A DNA stretch of 64,000 bases, taken from NCBI GenBank assembly GCA_030411725.1, contig MU839856.1, positions 62,001-126,000 on the forward strand, given 5' to 3'. Source of the DNA: Echria macrotheca (Eukaryota; Ascomycota; Sordariomycetes; Sordariales; Schizotheciaceae). Below are positions 10,506-21,627 of this stretch, piece after piece (the first letter of the stretch is position 1; every line of letters starts with the position of its first letter). The position numbers and the translations under genes were made by a program. The notes under the pieces were generated by a model. The model did no database searches. It was not told the DNA's origin and worked only from the letters and a program-made list of their open reading frames with translations.

Positions 10506-12062
10506 ATGTCAGTCCCCACAAAGACTACGGTGCTCGTGATCGGCGGCGGGCCGGCCGGATCATACGCGGCCTCAGTTCTCGCGCGCGAGGGTGTCGACGT
10601 GACGGTGCTCGAGGCCGACACCTTCCCGCGCTACCACATCGGCGAAAGCATGTTGGCTTCCCTGAGATTCTTCCTCCGCTACATCGACCTAGAGGACAAT
10701 TTTGAACGGCACGGGTTCGAAAAGAAGTTTGGCGCCAGCTTCAAGCTTAGCGGAAAGAAGCCCGCCTACACCGACTTTAGTGCGACGCTGGGTCCCGGCG
10801 GGTTCACATGGAATGTTGTGCGGTCCGAGGCCGACGATTTGTTGTTTCGGCATGCGGGCGTGAGCGGCGCCCACATCTTTGACGGCACCAAGGTAGACGC
10901 TGTCGACTGGATTGCCTACGACGCTGATGCAGACGAGTTCACCGACGAGGCGCGACTGGCTAACCCGGGCCGGCCCGTGTCTGCGAGGTGGTCCCGTAAG
11001 GTCGACGGCGCGTCGGGCGTCATAGAGTTCGATTACCTCGTCGACGCTAGCGGCCGTAACGGCGTCGTGTCCACCAGGTATCTCAAGAACCGGCGATGGA
11101 ACCAGCGGCTCAAAAACATGGCGCATTGGGGGTACTGGCGGGGTGCCGCCCACTATGCGGCAGGCGAGCGCAACGAGAACTCGCCCTTCTTCGAGGCCCT
11201 CAACGACACGGGCGGCTGGGCGTGGGCAATTCCGCTGCACGACGGCATGCTCAGCGTTGGCGTGGCTGCCCGGCAGGACGTATTTGTCGCCCGTAAAAAG
11301 GCCGCCGGGGTGGACACTGCCACCTTTTACCGTGACTATTTGAGGCTCGCCCCCCAGATCCACGCCATGCTGCAAGGCGCCGAACTGGTCGACAACCACG
11401 TCAAGCAGGCATCCGACTGGTCCTACAGCGCCAACGCGTACGCGGGTCCGCACTTCCGAATTGCTGGGGACGCCGGCTGTTTTGTCGACCCCTATTTCAG
11501 CTCCGGAGTGCACTTGGCCATGGTGGGCGGGTTGGCGGCCGCGGCATCCATCCAGGCGGTCCGGAAGGGTCAGGCGGCTGAGTGGGAGGCGGCAGGGTGG
11601 CACTCGGCCAAGGTGGCCGAGGCGTATACGCGCTTTTTGTTGCTGGTCATGTCGGTTCAGCGCCAGCTGCGACTGCGCGATGCCCAGATTCTGACGAGAG
11701 ACGAGGAAGACGGCTTCGACCTCGCCTTCCACATAATCCAGCCCGTTATTCAGGGCGCCGCTGACACGGACGTGGAAGACGTGCAGACCCAAGAGCGGGC
11801 GGCGCAGAGCGTCGACTTCGCGCTGGATGCAATTGATAAGGAGGTGGAACTGACACAAGAACAAAAGCGGTCGGTGCTCGAGAAGGTGGATGGGTCAGAC
11901 GAGAAGTTGGCGGCGGATGAGGTGCGCATCCTGGGCAACATTGTGGCACGCGTTTTTCAGACCAAAAATATCCATACACTCCACCATTTCATGGGTGATG
12001 TGATTAATGGGCTGGCGGCCCATGTGGTGCACCGGGAGTTGGGGCTGGTTCGTCGGGACTGA
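10506..12062 (+). CDS. flavin-dependent halogenase (phenolic/polyketide type)
   Basis: A 518-residue intronless frame from ATG 10506. It has the FAD-binding GxGxxG at residues 13-18 (GGGPAGS), an ESMLASLRFFLRYIDLED segment, GASFK with Lys80 at the position where phenolic halogenases carry the Lys proposed to handle hypohalous acid, the halogenase-specific WxWxIP at 238-243 (WAWAIP), and the second FAD motif GDAGCFVDPYFSSGVHLA (about 321-338). The length fits the fungal Rdc2/RadH/GsfI-like class. Known members use FADH2 from a separate reductase, O2 and chloride to chlorinate electron-rich aromatic rings, usually of polyketides; substrate and halide here are unknown. No polyketide synthase, transporter or regulator is visible within the window, so it is an orphan tailoring gene locally. 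The flanks are weakly coding. Confidence 0.93.
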   Translation: MSVPTKTTVLVIGGGPAGSYAASVLAREGVDVTVLEADTFPRYHIGESMLASLRFFLRYIDLEDNFERHGFEKKFGASFKLSGKKPAYTDFSATLGPGGFTWNVVRSEADDLLFRHAGVSGAHIFDGTKVDAVDWIAYDADADEFTDEARLANPGRPVSARWSRKVDGASGVIEFDYLVDASGRNGVVSTRYLKNRRWNQRLKNMAHWGYWRGAAHYAAGERNENSPFFEALNDTGGWAWAIPLHDGMLSVGVAARQDVFVARKKAAGVDTATFYRDYLRLAPQIHAMLQGAELVDNHVKQASDWSYSANAYAGPHFRIAGDAGCFVDPYFSSGVHLAMVGGLAAAASIQAVRKGQAAEWEAAGWHSAKVAEAYTRFLLLVMSVQRQLRLRDAQILTRDEEDGFDLAFHIIQPVIQGAADTDVEDVQTQERAAQSVDFALDAIDKEVELTQEQKRSVLEKVDGSDEKLAADEVRILGNIVARVFQTKNIHTLHHFMGDVINGLAAHVVHRELGLVRRD

Positions 12063-14056
12063 TGTTTGATTTATCCAAGCTTGTATGTTCACCTACCTCA
12101 TGCGGTGACGGAGGCGAAGTTTACTAACAGCAAGGGCAATATGCAGGCAACTAAACGGTAGACGAAAACGAGAACAAAACAAAGTCTTCTGGCAGTTCAG
12201 GGATGAGATCTAGACACGGCAAGATTATCAACTCACACTCTCTACCTCATTCTGGCACTTGTGAGGTGTTCAAAATGTTAGGCAGTAAAATGCATACGGT
12301 CAACAGGTGTTTAGCGGCGGCTATTTACCACTGGAGCCTTCTGCCATGGACAGAAATGACGAAGGAAGAAGGACAACTTCATCACTAGTCGTTAATATTA
12401 TGTAACACGGTTACGCCATCAGTGGTTGTGGCCCTAGCGAAGAACAGAAATATAGCCCTCTAAGCGTTGAGCACTCCTTTGGCTCAGGCCAGCTTGAAAT
12501 CTCACCCCTCTGCCAATTCTTACTTACCACTACTGTAACCACCCTAACTAAGCGCACCTGCCTTTCCTTACAGGAGGCAACATCTTCAGCTTGGTCTCGA
12601 AGGCTCCTAGCGCCGCGAAGCCGTGAGAAAACGCTGTTTTTAACAGCTAAGGCAGCGCGGTATTAATACTATCGCTATCGCTGCTATTAGAGATGGGGAT
12701 AGAGTCAAAAGAGGGAGAAAGGGTAGCCTAGGTCTCGAAGAGGTCAGGCATTCGATAGGTTGTTAGAACAGAAGAGGTCGAGGTTTACCTGCGCAGTATT
12801 CTGATGATGTCAGGACTTTTTTCTAACTTCTAAGTTCGGAGGGCTTAAACTGTGTCTAAATGGCTGATTTCTCGGTCAGCAATTGATCCCCATCGCGGGG
12901 TGAGAGAAGATGGCGCCGTTTTGGTGTTGAAACGATCGTCAGAATCAATGCGGCGAATCACCGAAAAAAAAAGGGGGGGTGGGCGGCGGGGGAGGGTCCC
13001 TTTCCTGATAGCGGATGGGAAACAAAAACATTGTTGAGGTTTGGGTTCTCAGATGATCTTGGCTGTGATCCCGCCCAACGACAGCTAATCAGAAGCCTCC
13101 ATGAGCACCCAATACCATCCAATACCCAAGCCAACTCTGGGTCCCGCGGCCTAGTTGGCTTGCCTGGGTTAGTCAGGCTCAGGTGTCTTGGCTTGATCAC
13201 ATTGCTGGACCAACGGTGAGTCGAGGATAAGCCTTAGTCAAAGGAGTGGAAAGCTGGTGTGTCCATTAAGGACCAACCGCACTCTGACGATGAACCACGA
13301 GGGTAAAACGAACTAGGTAGTCTGTTGTCGATCCATCGCACTGGGCTGTGTCTTGGCCGCCTCGCGGTGCTGCGTTATCGGTCCTGTTTCGCACACCATG
13401 TGTGTGGGAGGCGAAGAGGCTTGTTTGAGACGAGATGCTTGGATAACTTCTTCCAGTGGGCATGCATCATTTTGCGACGTGTCGTGCCCACCTGCGGGCT
13501 CTGGCCCGCTGCAGTCGAAAGGCGTTTCGAGAGCATGAGCTGAACGCAGACGACAGGATGCTGGCTGCTGCCTGGCCGAGAGTCTGAGGGGCTGGGAGCA
13601 TGAGCGTTCGGAGACGCCGGTCCACTCGATCTTCGGAAGGCAACCACTCGGGAGTCTCCCGGTCTTCTCCCCCAGCTTTTCTTGCCTCGACAACATCTGA
13701 GTGGGCGGGAACCAAGCCCTCTGTCTCTGCGCAATTGGCAAACGCTGTCAGGCTCTCTAAACACAAAACTGATTCGCGCGTGCGGATTATCGTCTTGGTT
13801 GGCACGGTGGTTGATCGGTTAAAAGTCCGTACCAATCTATGTACCCATAGAACCGAACGCGAAATGCGGGCTGTAAATAAGTGGGAGGTGAGACCGCACT
13901 GGGCCGAGATTCAAGTCTCCATACTCTCGTGCCGTTCATTTTTTGGGACCCAGCTCTTTCCCACTTCGTTTCACATTGGCAACTCTAAAGACTCGCTCAA
14001 TTGCACACCTTGTCAGCTGGCTTAAAGCAAATTTGGGCTCACTTGGCCGAGCCACC
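12063..14056. other. intergenic region, no gene supported
   Basis: Two kilobases separate the halogenase from the dynamin-like gene. The 13,270-14,025 part has overlapping open frames on both strands with Ser/Arg-rich, motif-free translations, which I regard as chance frames and the 5' leader of the downstream gene. An A run followed by a G-rich run lies near 12,963-12,992. Nothing else stands out. Confidence 0.5.
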
Positions 14057-16636
14057 ATGGAGGATAGGGCCTGGGATTTATTCCCCCCTTCCCAAACCGA
14101 TCTTTTCGAAGCCTTTGATGAACTGAAGACCCTCGATGTCGCTAGCCATATTCATGGCCCACAGTTGGTGGTTGTTGGCGACCAGAACAGTGGCAAAAGT
14201 TCGGTGTTGGAGGCCATCATCCGGGAGCTCTTCCCCGTGGATGACGGGCTATGCACTCGCTTTCCTATCAAGCTGGTCTACCACCGGTCCGACAATAAGC
14301 GATACGTTGTCCGGATTGTGCCGGGGCAATCACGGCAAGGTGCGGAGCGGCAGGCATTGCTGGACTATAACGTTTCCGGGCCAGGGGATGACCCTTTCGA
14401 CTTGGGAAAGCAAGTGAGCGACGCAACCACCAAGTTGGGAATCAAGCGAGATGGGACCAACCCCACAGAAGTTGGTCACGGCACCAGAGAATTCTGTGAC
14501 GATGTGGTGGTGATCGAGAAACACGGGCCAGACCTACCCAGGGTGAACCTGTTGGATCTGCCGGGCCTTTTCATTTCAGAGACGAATACGCAGGCGAGGG
14601 AAGGCAGGAAAGTCGTCAAAAAGATGGCCGAAGAATACATTGCGCAAAGACAAAGCATAATCCTCCTGATCGTCGACGGCAGCAGCCAGTATGCTACTCA
14701 GAAAGCCCCATCGGTGGTGACCAAGATGCTGGAGAGAGACCCGGGTGTAGCTGGCAGGCTGGTGGGCGTTGTCACCAATGCCGACAGCAACAGGCTTCAC
14801 CAGGATGATGTCAAAGGACTTCTCCGTGGTGATCTGTCTCCTCTACGGCCAAATGGAGGGTGGTTTATCCTTAAAAATGACAGCAAGGAAGAAAGGTACT
14901 CGCGAAAGACTCTGGGCGAAAGAGACGATAGAGAAGCCAAGTTTTTTCAGAAGGATGGTTTCTGGCAAAGCGTCCCGGACAGCCAGAAGGGCATCAAAGT
15001 GCTCATGGGCGCACTCCGCTCTCTGGTACAGGACCACATCCGAAATGAGCTTCCCGGCATCATCCGCAACCTCCGGAGCGAGATAGGCGCTGTTAAGAAC
15101 CGCATCGATCACGCATACGGGTCGAGAGTCACGCCAAAGGATTGCGAGATGTACTTGAAGAAACGGATCAAGAAATTTGAACACTGGTGTAAAGAAGCGG
15201 CGGACGGCGACTACCGCGATCTTGAATGCGATCAGGTTCACGACGTCGGATACGCATGCCAGGATTGCCTGGGGTTCTTTTCCCGGTTCGGCGAGAACTC
15301 GGTTGAGGGCCAGGACAAGAGACTTCGCTCCAACATCCGAATGCTAAACCGGGCCTTCGCCGCCACAATGCGCAGATTTGGCAAGACGGTCACAATCCAA
15401 GAGGCTGCGGTTGTTACCCGCAATCCAGACAGCCAGAGTACCGGCGAACAGACGCGTATCAGACATATTCCCACAGCCGACGCATTTCCACACTACCGGG
15501 ATCTCCTTTTGAGGCGGTACTCATTTCCCGACCCACGATACGTAACCAGAAGAGACCACGAAGCCATGGTAGCCATGGAGATCGAGCGCTGGCGCTCACT
15601 TGAAGCCCCAGAGGAGGCCAGTTACGCCGCCTGTTGGGGTTTGTTGGATTATCAGTCGCGTCTCTGGGAGGAGATTGCTACGAACCATCTACTCGCTGTC
15701 TGGGAGATGACGGACAAGTTCATCGACTTGGGCCTGACGGCCGCCTTCTCGGACTCCGAGGTGTTGCTCTCACTCCGAGAGCACATCGTCGAGGAGAACC
15801 TCACCAAGATGCGCCAGTCGTCCCAGACCATCCTCAAAGACCTGCTCAAGTGCCGCAAGGGTGGTAACACGGGTTTCTACGACGGGTTTGCTGATAACAC
15901 CGCCTTCATGCAAAGCCAAATACCGAAGAGACCGCAGAGTCGCAGCCCCTCGCCCCCCTTGGATGCGGCACCGCCACCAACACCACAGGCTCGGGAACCG
16001 CCACAGGATCCAGACACGAGCGTTTTGGACAGTGTCGAGCTGATAACTGCTCAAGTGGCTGGGCTTGGGGGCTCGCTTCCGCTGGGGAACATAGCCGCCG
16101 CCGCCATGGGAGCAGTCGGTGCAGTGTTAGAGGATACGTTTGTGTCTGTCGCAGGTGATGACGATTATGATGAGAGAAAAGGAAGTGGCAAACAAACGCC
16201 AGCGCGCATAATCAACCAGATGGAGATGTATTACGAGGTGAGCTTCCCCACAGGTTTTGCTTGTTGTATGTACCTTATATTGAAACAGAAGGCTAACTCA
16301 CTGATGGTGCAGGCTGGCATGGCCTCGTTTATAGGTTATGTTAATACCTTGGTGGTGGGTAGCCGTGTTCTGGAAAAACTCCCCACCGAAGTTTTGACGC
16401 GTGATATCATCGACACCTTGGACGAGACGATCATCACCCAGATTGCAGGGCTGAAGAAAGAGGATATGGATAACCGCAACAAGGACCTTGCAACCTTGGA
16501 TTCGCTACGGCGATTGCTGAAAGTAATGCGGCGGCATGAAATGGGACATATGATAGAGCCAACGTCGGACAGGGAGCTGACGTCGGAGACGGACCCTAGC
16601 GGCTGGTATAAACTTGAATGCGCCGCAGAGCGATGA
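14057..16636 (+). CDS. dynamin-superfamily large GTPase (fungal dynamin-like, Mx/Vps1-type)
   Basis: Start at ATG 14057, in an ideal context (GCCACCATGG). Exons are 14057-16237 and 16313-16636, joined across a 75-nt GTGAGC...CAG intron with a clear GCTAAC branch-like site; the product is 834 residues. The GTPase domain shows G1 GDQNSGKSS (41-49), a G2 Thr (about T67 in GLCTRFP), G3 DLPG (167-170) and G4 TNAD (240-243, in place of the usual TKxD). A helical stalk follows, then a Pro-rich linker near residues 655-690 and a C-terminal effector-like helical region. No PH domain or transmembrane segment is evident. Such proteins self-assemble on membranes or other targets and hydrolyse GTP. The specific fungal role is unknown; it is not a clear orthologue of Vps1 or Dnm1. 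Confidence 0.9.
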   Translation: MEDRAWDLFPPSQTDLFEAFDELKTLDVASHIHGPQLVVVGDQNSGKSSVLEAIIRELFPVDDGLCTRFPIKLVYHRSDNKRYVVRIVPGQSRQGAERQALLDYNVSGPGDDPFDLGKQVSDATTKLGIKRDGTNPTEVGHGTREFCDDVVVIEKHGPDLPRVNLLDLPGLFISETNTQAREGRKVVKKMAEEYIAQRQSIILLIVDGSSQYATQKAPSVVTKMLERDPGVAGRLVGVVTNADSNRLHQDDVKGLLRGDLSPLRPNGGWFILKNDSKEERYSRKTLGERDDREAKFFQKDGFWQSVPDSQKGIKVLMGALRSLVQDHIRNELPGIIRNLRSEIGAVKNRIDHAYGSRVTPKDCEMYLKKRIKKFEHWCKEAADGDYRDLECDQVHDVGYACQDCLGFFSRFGENSVEGQDKRLRSNIRMLNRAFAATMRRFGKTVTIQEAAVVTRNPDSQSTGEQTRIRHIPTADAFPHYRDLLLRRYSFPDPRYVTRRDHEAMVAMEIERWRSLEAPEEASYAACWGLLDYQSRLWEEIATNHLLAVWEMTDKFIDLGLTAAFSDSEVLLSLREHIVEENLTKMRQSSQTILKDLLKCRKGGNTGFYDGFADNTAFMQSQIPKRPQSRSPSPPLDAAPPPTPQAREPPQDPDTSVLDSVELITAQVAGLGGSLPLGNIAAAAMGAVGAVLEDTFVSVAGDDDYDERKGSGKQTPARIINQMEMYYEVSFPTGFACCMYLILKQKANSLMVQAGMASFIGYVNTLVVGSRVLEKLPTEVLTRDIIDTLDETIITQIAGLKKEDMDNRNKDLATLDSLRRLLKVMRRHEMGHMIEPTSDRELTSETDPSGWYKLECAAER
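16238..16312 (+). other. frame-preserving 75-nt intron in the dynamin-like gene
   Basis: Donor GTGAGC, branch-like GCTAAC and acceptor GTGCAG all fit fungal introns. The length is a multiple of three and the intron contains no in-frame stop, so retention would add 25 residues near the junction with the C-terminal effector-like region rather than truncate the protein. Confidence 0.8.
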
Positions 16637-18780
16637 GAGTGGGAATTTCTGTATTTCTGGTCATTGTTTCGGACACATGGGCTAAGAATTTTTGCGGCCA
16701 CAGCCACAAAAATTTCTGTTTTTACCCAACACTCCTCGATTTCAGATTGCACAACCCCCATCCTTCATACTTTTATGCGCTTGTATCGCAGACGCTGGCA
16801 TACCTCTGCGGAGTGCTGTGTTTTGCGACTGAAAGAACGATATTATGGGATAGCAAAAAGTTCAATATCATTCTCATCTCGTTTCTTCTGTCAAAGGCGA
16901 CCGAACTGTTGACTTACATACCTAGAAATTAGGAATGGACTGCGGAGTGACGGATCGGGCCTCAGGGCCTACCCAACTCGTCAACTTTACTACTGTATCC
17001 CGCATCGAGCCAACGATGTACTGTACAATGACGTGAATATATCGCTAACTTTTCTATTTACAGGCGGTGACTCTTCTGCAGTGATTAGCGGCTGGGGTTC
17101 CGGCTGACTCGGAGGCTGCCTTTGGTTGCCCACTTCGAGATGATGAAAATTGAGGAGAGGCGCTTCATCAGTTTCGAGGGGCCATCTAGATCGGCGCCTG
17201 AGGCTGCATCGCGCCATATCCTTGGTTGGACTCAGATTTCGAGCCTGGCCGCAAACTTAGACTCCATCCAAGTTGATTTGGTCTACAAAGTAGCAGCGCA
17301 GGCTTATGTCATCATCGTCCTCCATGCTGCCCCCACCTGCTTATTCTAGCCCTCTGTTTATCTTTCCCCCAGATCGGTCTTTCCCCCAGGTCGAACCCAG
17401 CGAGCATGTAAGCCCAATAACCTTGTCCCCTGTCCAAAACAGCCCAAACGGCGCAGCGGTAATTGCCAATGATGAAATCCAAATCCTTTGTTACGATCTA
17501 ACACATCGAACATTCGATTCACATGTGAGCCGCTCTGGAATACCTAGGATTCCGGGTCTCTCAAGTGGCTCACTTGTGTACTATCAGTGCCAAGTCCGTT
17601 GACCTTTGAGAGGGGGGATCGGACAAATGATGAGAATCAAATAATTCTGACAGAATTATTCTGAGGCAATTAAATTTTTGTTAGCATCCTCAAGCTCGGT
17701 GGTTTCTTTCTTTTGGTTTGGCACTTACACCTTGATGAGTTGAATGGAATGGATAGGTCGGAGGGAGTGGGAGCCGGGAAAGGCGTCCAGTATTTATGTT
17801 GCTGCATCGACGTGAAATGTGGTGACGCATGTGCCAGAGCTTCGCATGACTACGGCGACTTTCAGGTAAGCCCAGCGGATCGTGCGGCTCATAGTTTGGA
17901 TAGTTGGTGGCTAGCGACATCGGGCGTTTGAGCATGAGCTTTGCGCTAGCGCGCTAAGTGCCCAGCCCACTCAACTAACTAACCGTGACCGTGGGGCTTA
18001 TTCTAACTGTTCCTCACCCGCCCAAGCCTAAGATAGCAGGGGCTGGTGGGTCATACTATGACTGGCCTTGGCAAAACCTGTAGAGTGCGGCATTGCAACA
18101 CCCGAGGGCCATTGCTGCAGCAAAAAATCTGCAGTCCGAACCCTCCTCTGTTCGCACAGTGCAGTGGGCTTCGGCGCAACTTACGGCCGCATCATCCGGT
18201 CTGCAGCCCACTATAAATGGCTTGGGTCGTGCTGGTCAGAACCTGCGGCTGCTGCTTCCATGCCCTGTTCTAGCTAGGCAGCCTGGAGCCGGCACTCAGA
18301 ACGCTTAGAATCAACAGGTGTGCCCGGCACAGTTAACTAGCGTGGCCGGCCAAATTAGATTGCAATAGCTGTTTCTTCGATTTCTTAGATAGATAGATAG
18401 ATAGACTCTCCACGCCACCAATAAATCGCTGCTCTGGCCAATCTGCGCGTATGTGATGGTTTGAAGTTGGCGATGAGCGGCTCATTATGTGGGTAGTGGC
18501 GCTAATGAGCTGCGATAAACTGGTTTTGAGTGTGGAGGCACAAGGGGCTGTAAAGGACTTTGAACCACGGGAAAATTCACTAACATGGAAATCTAGTCCT
18601 CTGCATTGCTGACCGGTAAAGAGACGCCGTGCCAGCCCGTAGGGATCTGGTCCTTTACCGCTTCAAACTCGCAGACGCATTATACCGCGCTAGTTTCTGC
18701 CATTGTCAGGGAGATACGCTCGGAGCATCGTCCATGGTGATGCGTAATTTTAGCCTATCGCTGTCGATTGTAGTCGTCCC
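16637..18780. other. intergenic region with a small microsatellite
   Basis: No gene is supported after the dynamin-like stop. Short open frames at 17,306-17,602 and 17,713-17,931 lack motifs. A short (AGAT)n microsatellite lies at about 18,387-18,405. Composition changes sharply to A+T-rich repeat DNA from about 18,780. Confidence 0.5.
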
Positions 18781-18979
18781 GTTGAATTAAATTATCTTTT
18801 GACTGTATACGATCTACGTAATCTAGCACCATCTATTACTTCGTTTGCAGTATGTACACACTTCTCCTATATTGGTTTTATTTAGGAACTCTGTCCTTTT
18901 TCAGGGTTTAGGCTGCATAGGCCGTTACAATTAGTAGGTGGAGAATGTAAGTGGTAGCAGTAGCTGGTATAGCGGTAGA

Positions 18980-20120
18980 TAGGGTTGAGATTTAGTTTGG
19001 ACTAGTAGTTCGTAGTTTAAACTACTAGTTACAGTAGTTTAGTCGCCCCCCAGCTATTAGTCCGGGTAGTTTAATTACTAGCCAGACTACTAGTCCAATA
19101 GTTTAGGTACGCCCTAGATTAATAATTTGGAACATTAATTATTATTACTAATATAAGCTATATTTAATATTAATATTAGCGAATAAACATAACAGCCTAT
19201 TTATTAAGCTTCATTCAACACTTTCTACGTATTTATCAATTCTATATTGCAAATATAATAAGATAATAAATTATAGCAAATTTTATTTGCACCGTTAATA
19301 TTATATAAAAAGACTTAAAATAAAAATATTATAAAATTGGCTTGGTAAAATAAATATTTCAAGTGACTTACTAACTTGGTATAATGTTATTTCATAGTTA
19401 TTAGCATTTTTTACTTTTCTTTATTTTAGCTATTAAACTTACTAGAATCGATTGAAATATGAAGGTTTTATTTCGAGCTAATTACACTTTTTAATATAAA
19501 TGGATTTTAAATCTTTAATTAAAAGTCCAGTTTATTTAATTAACTTCAAATAGCTTTTAGATAGTATATAAAGTAATATATATGATATTTTAGTGCTAAA
19601 GTTTATTTAAAAAAAATACTATGGCTAGAGGGAGAAAAGTATATTTCTATCGAAAAGAAAACCCTAAAAGGATTATTATTATAAGATTAGCTTAGAAGAA
19701 TACAAATTTAAAATGTGCAATTATTCTACTTTTTTATTATTTAATATGTAGTAATTGTTATTGTTATTTTATAATATTATCATTTCTCGATTTAAAAAAA
19801 GTGGTTAAAAATTAAAGTTGTTATTTTAACCTAATTGTAACTTTTTGTATAAGTGGATTTCTACTTATTGATTAAAATTCCAATTTATGTTATTATATTA
19901 TAATAACTTATAAGGAGTATAAATAGTTATACGCTTTGTTATATGCCTTAAAACCTATTTTAAAAGCTTAATAATACTATAGTAAAAAGTTCGGTTTTAT
20001 AGGAGAAGTGCTTTAAGAGCCGATTTTAATTTTAATTTTCGCAGTAGTCTGGAATATTAGTTTAGGTAGTTTAGTTACAGCCGTAATTCCGATTACTGGA
20101 CTATAGTAGTTCGGATTAAT
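18980..20120 (+). mobile_element. hAT family A, decayed non-autonomous copy (right end truncated)
   Basis: Begins TAGGGTTGAGATTTAG (family end CAGGGTTGGGATTTAG) followed by a subterminal array of ACTAGTAGTC/GGGTAGTTTA units. The interior matches the other A copies at 22.1, 24.7 and 38.2 kb. The right array ends near 20,120, where sequence of reverse-oriented family B takes over, so the final terminus is missing. Confidence 0.65.
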
Positions 20121-20170
20121 TGCAAAATGATTAAAAGCCTATTAAAAGTATAAATTTAAATACTTATAAT

Positions 20171-21627
20171 TAGGGTTGGCAATTAGTTAGATTACTATAG
20201 TTAGTAGTTAGATTACTAACTATTGTAGTTTAGTTAGTACCTTAACTACTAACTAGATTACTGTGATTATAGTAGTTAATAGGTAAAATAATAAAAATAA
20301 TAATTACTTTTAAATAATTATTATTAATCGCTTTTTAATTAATAATTGGTACTAATATATAAAAGCAGGGTTGGGACATTAGTCCTTAGTCATTAGTCAC
20401 GTAGTCCAAACTACTGTAGCCCAGTAGTTAGAATCACGGCCGTGACTAGACTACCTGGACTATTAATCCGGATAGTAACTAGACTACTGTGACTGGTAGT
20501 CCGGACTACTGACTACTAGTCTAGACTAAATCCCAACCCTGTATAGAAGTAACAATTATTATACTTCAAATGAAAGTATTAAAAATTTAATTAGTCGTTT
20601 TAAATTATATAATTAATAGGTAGACTTACGCCTTTAAGCTTGAAAGTAGCTGAAAAAGCGCTAAGATTTAAATAATAATTCCAATTATAAAGAGCGTGTA
20701 ATATGTTTTAACATTCGCCGATAGCAATATTTGCGACTTACCTAAAGAAAGGTACTTTGGATTATAAGTTATTGCATTTAGTGGATTTTTTAAATTGGTA
20801 TTGGAAATTAATGTTTTTACTTGGACCCAATTGTAACCTTTTATACACTTTGATTTGCAATTACTTCTTAAAGTTCTAAATTAAGCTTAAAGCTTAAGGT
20901 AAGCTGTATATGCAATGTATAATATTTATGTTTACTGTAGGGCTGAAAAGTTTTTATTACTTGTTACCTCAGCGGGTATTAAGGGTCAAAAATAGTAAAA
21001 AGGGTTATTTTTATTAGTAAACCTATTAAATGTAGGGGAATTTGTATATTAAATGAGTATAATAATATTAATTATATATAATTGTTTTCTATTTAAAGCT
21101 AATACGCTTATTAGTCTTTTCAATTTTGGTTGGAAATTGATATTGATACTTAACTTTAATTGTAGCTTTTTATACTTGTGGATTTTAAATCCTATTTAAA
21201 GAATTTAGCTTATGTAATAATATATAATTAGCTTAATGGTAAGATATATAGTATTATAAGCAACTTTTATATATTTTTAAAATTAAGTAGTTAAAAGAGA
21301 AAAGCTAGTAAATTTTAATTTCCATTATAATATATATAAATTACAATAATTTTCTTTAAAAGTCGATAATTCAATACCTACTTATGCTTATTATTGATAA
21401 ACGATGAATGTACCCCTTTCTTTATATGCTGTATTTTATATATTTATAATTTATTACTATAAGTAATTAAATTTATAGTATTAATAGCCTTTTAATTATA
21501 TTGTAATCAGGAATACTATATTATATTTAACTAGTAGTAAGACTACAGTAGTTGGTTGTTAGATTACTGAGTACTGTAGTTTAGTTAGAGCCTTAACTAA
21601 TAACTACTGACTAATTTGCTAACTCTG
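20171..21627 (+). mobile_element. hAT family B copy with nested mini-element
   Basis: Starts TAGGGTTGGCAATTAG and ends CTAATTTGCTAACTCTG, degenerate forms of the B termini CAGGGTTGGCAA...TTGCCAACCCTG. Flanking 8-mers CTTATAAT (20,163-20,170) and CTTACAGT (21,628-21,635) differ only by two transitions, as RIP of a perfect 8-bp hAT duplication would give. Contains the 176-bp element at 20,366. Confidence 0.7.
20366..20541 (+). mobile_element. 176-bp hairpin-like hAT mini-element (termini only)
   Basis: Begins CAGGGTTGGGACATTAGTCC and ends GACTAAATCCCAACCCTG. Nearly the whole body is GTAGTC/ACTACT palindromic array, so the strand can fold on itself. Flanks are TATAAAAG (20,358-20,365) and TATAGAAG (20,542-20,549), an 8-bp TSD with one transition. 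It lies inside a family B element and shows less decay than its host. Confidence 0.85.

Noticed and set aside
10689..11864. 391-residue open frame antisense to the halogenase
   Set aside because: It is the complement of a GC-rich coding region, where long antisense frames are common. The translation has no recognisable motif, while the sense strand has all the halogenase motifs.
13266..14025. Several 60-142 residue frames on both strands upstream of the dynamin-like gene
   Set aside because: The overlapping frames exclude each other, lack motifs and are Ser/Arg-rich, as expected of chance frames.
13943..14056. Upstream extension of the dynamin-like gene from a TTG codon
   Set aside because: ATG 14057 has an ideal context and begins the conserved N-terminus. 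The upstream extension looks like untranslated leader.
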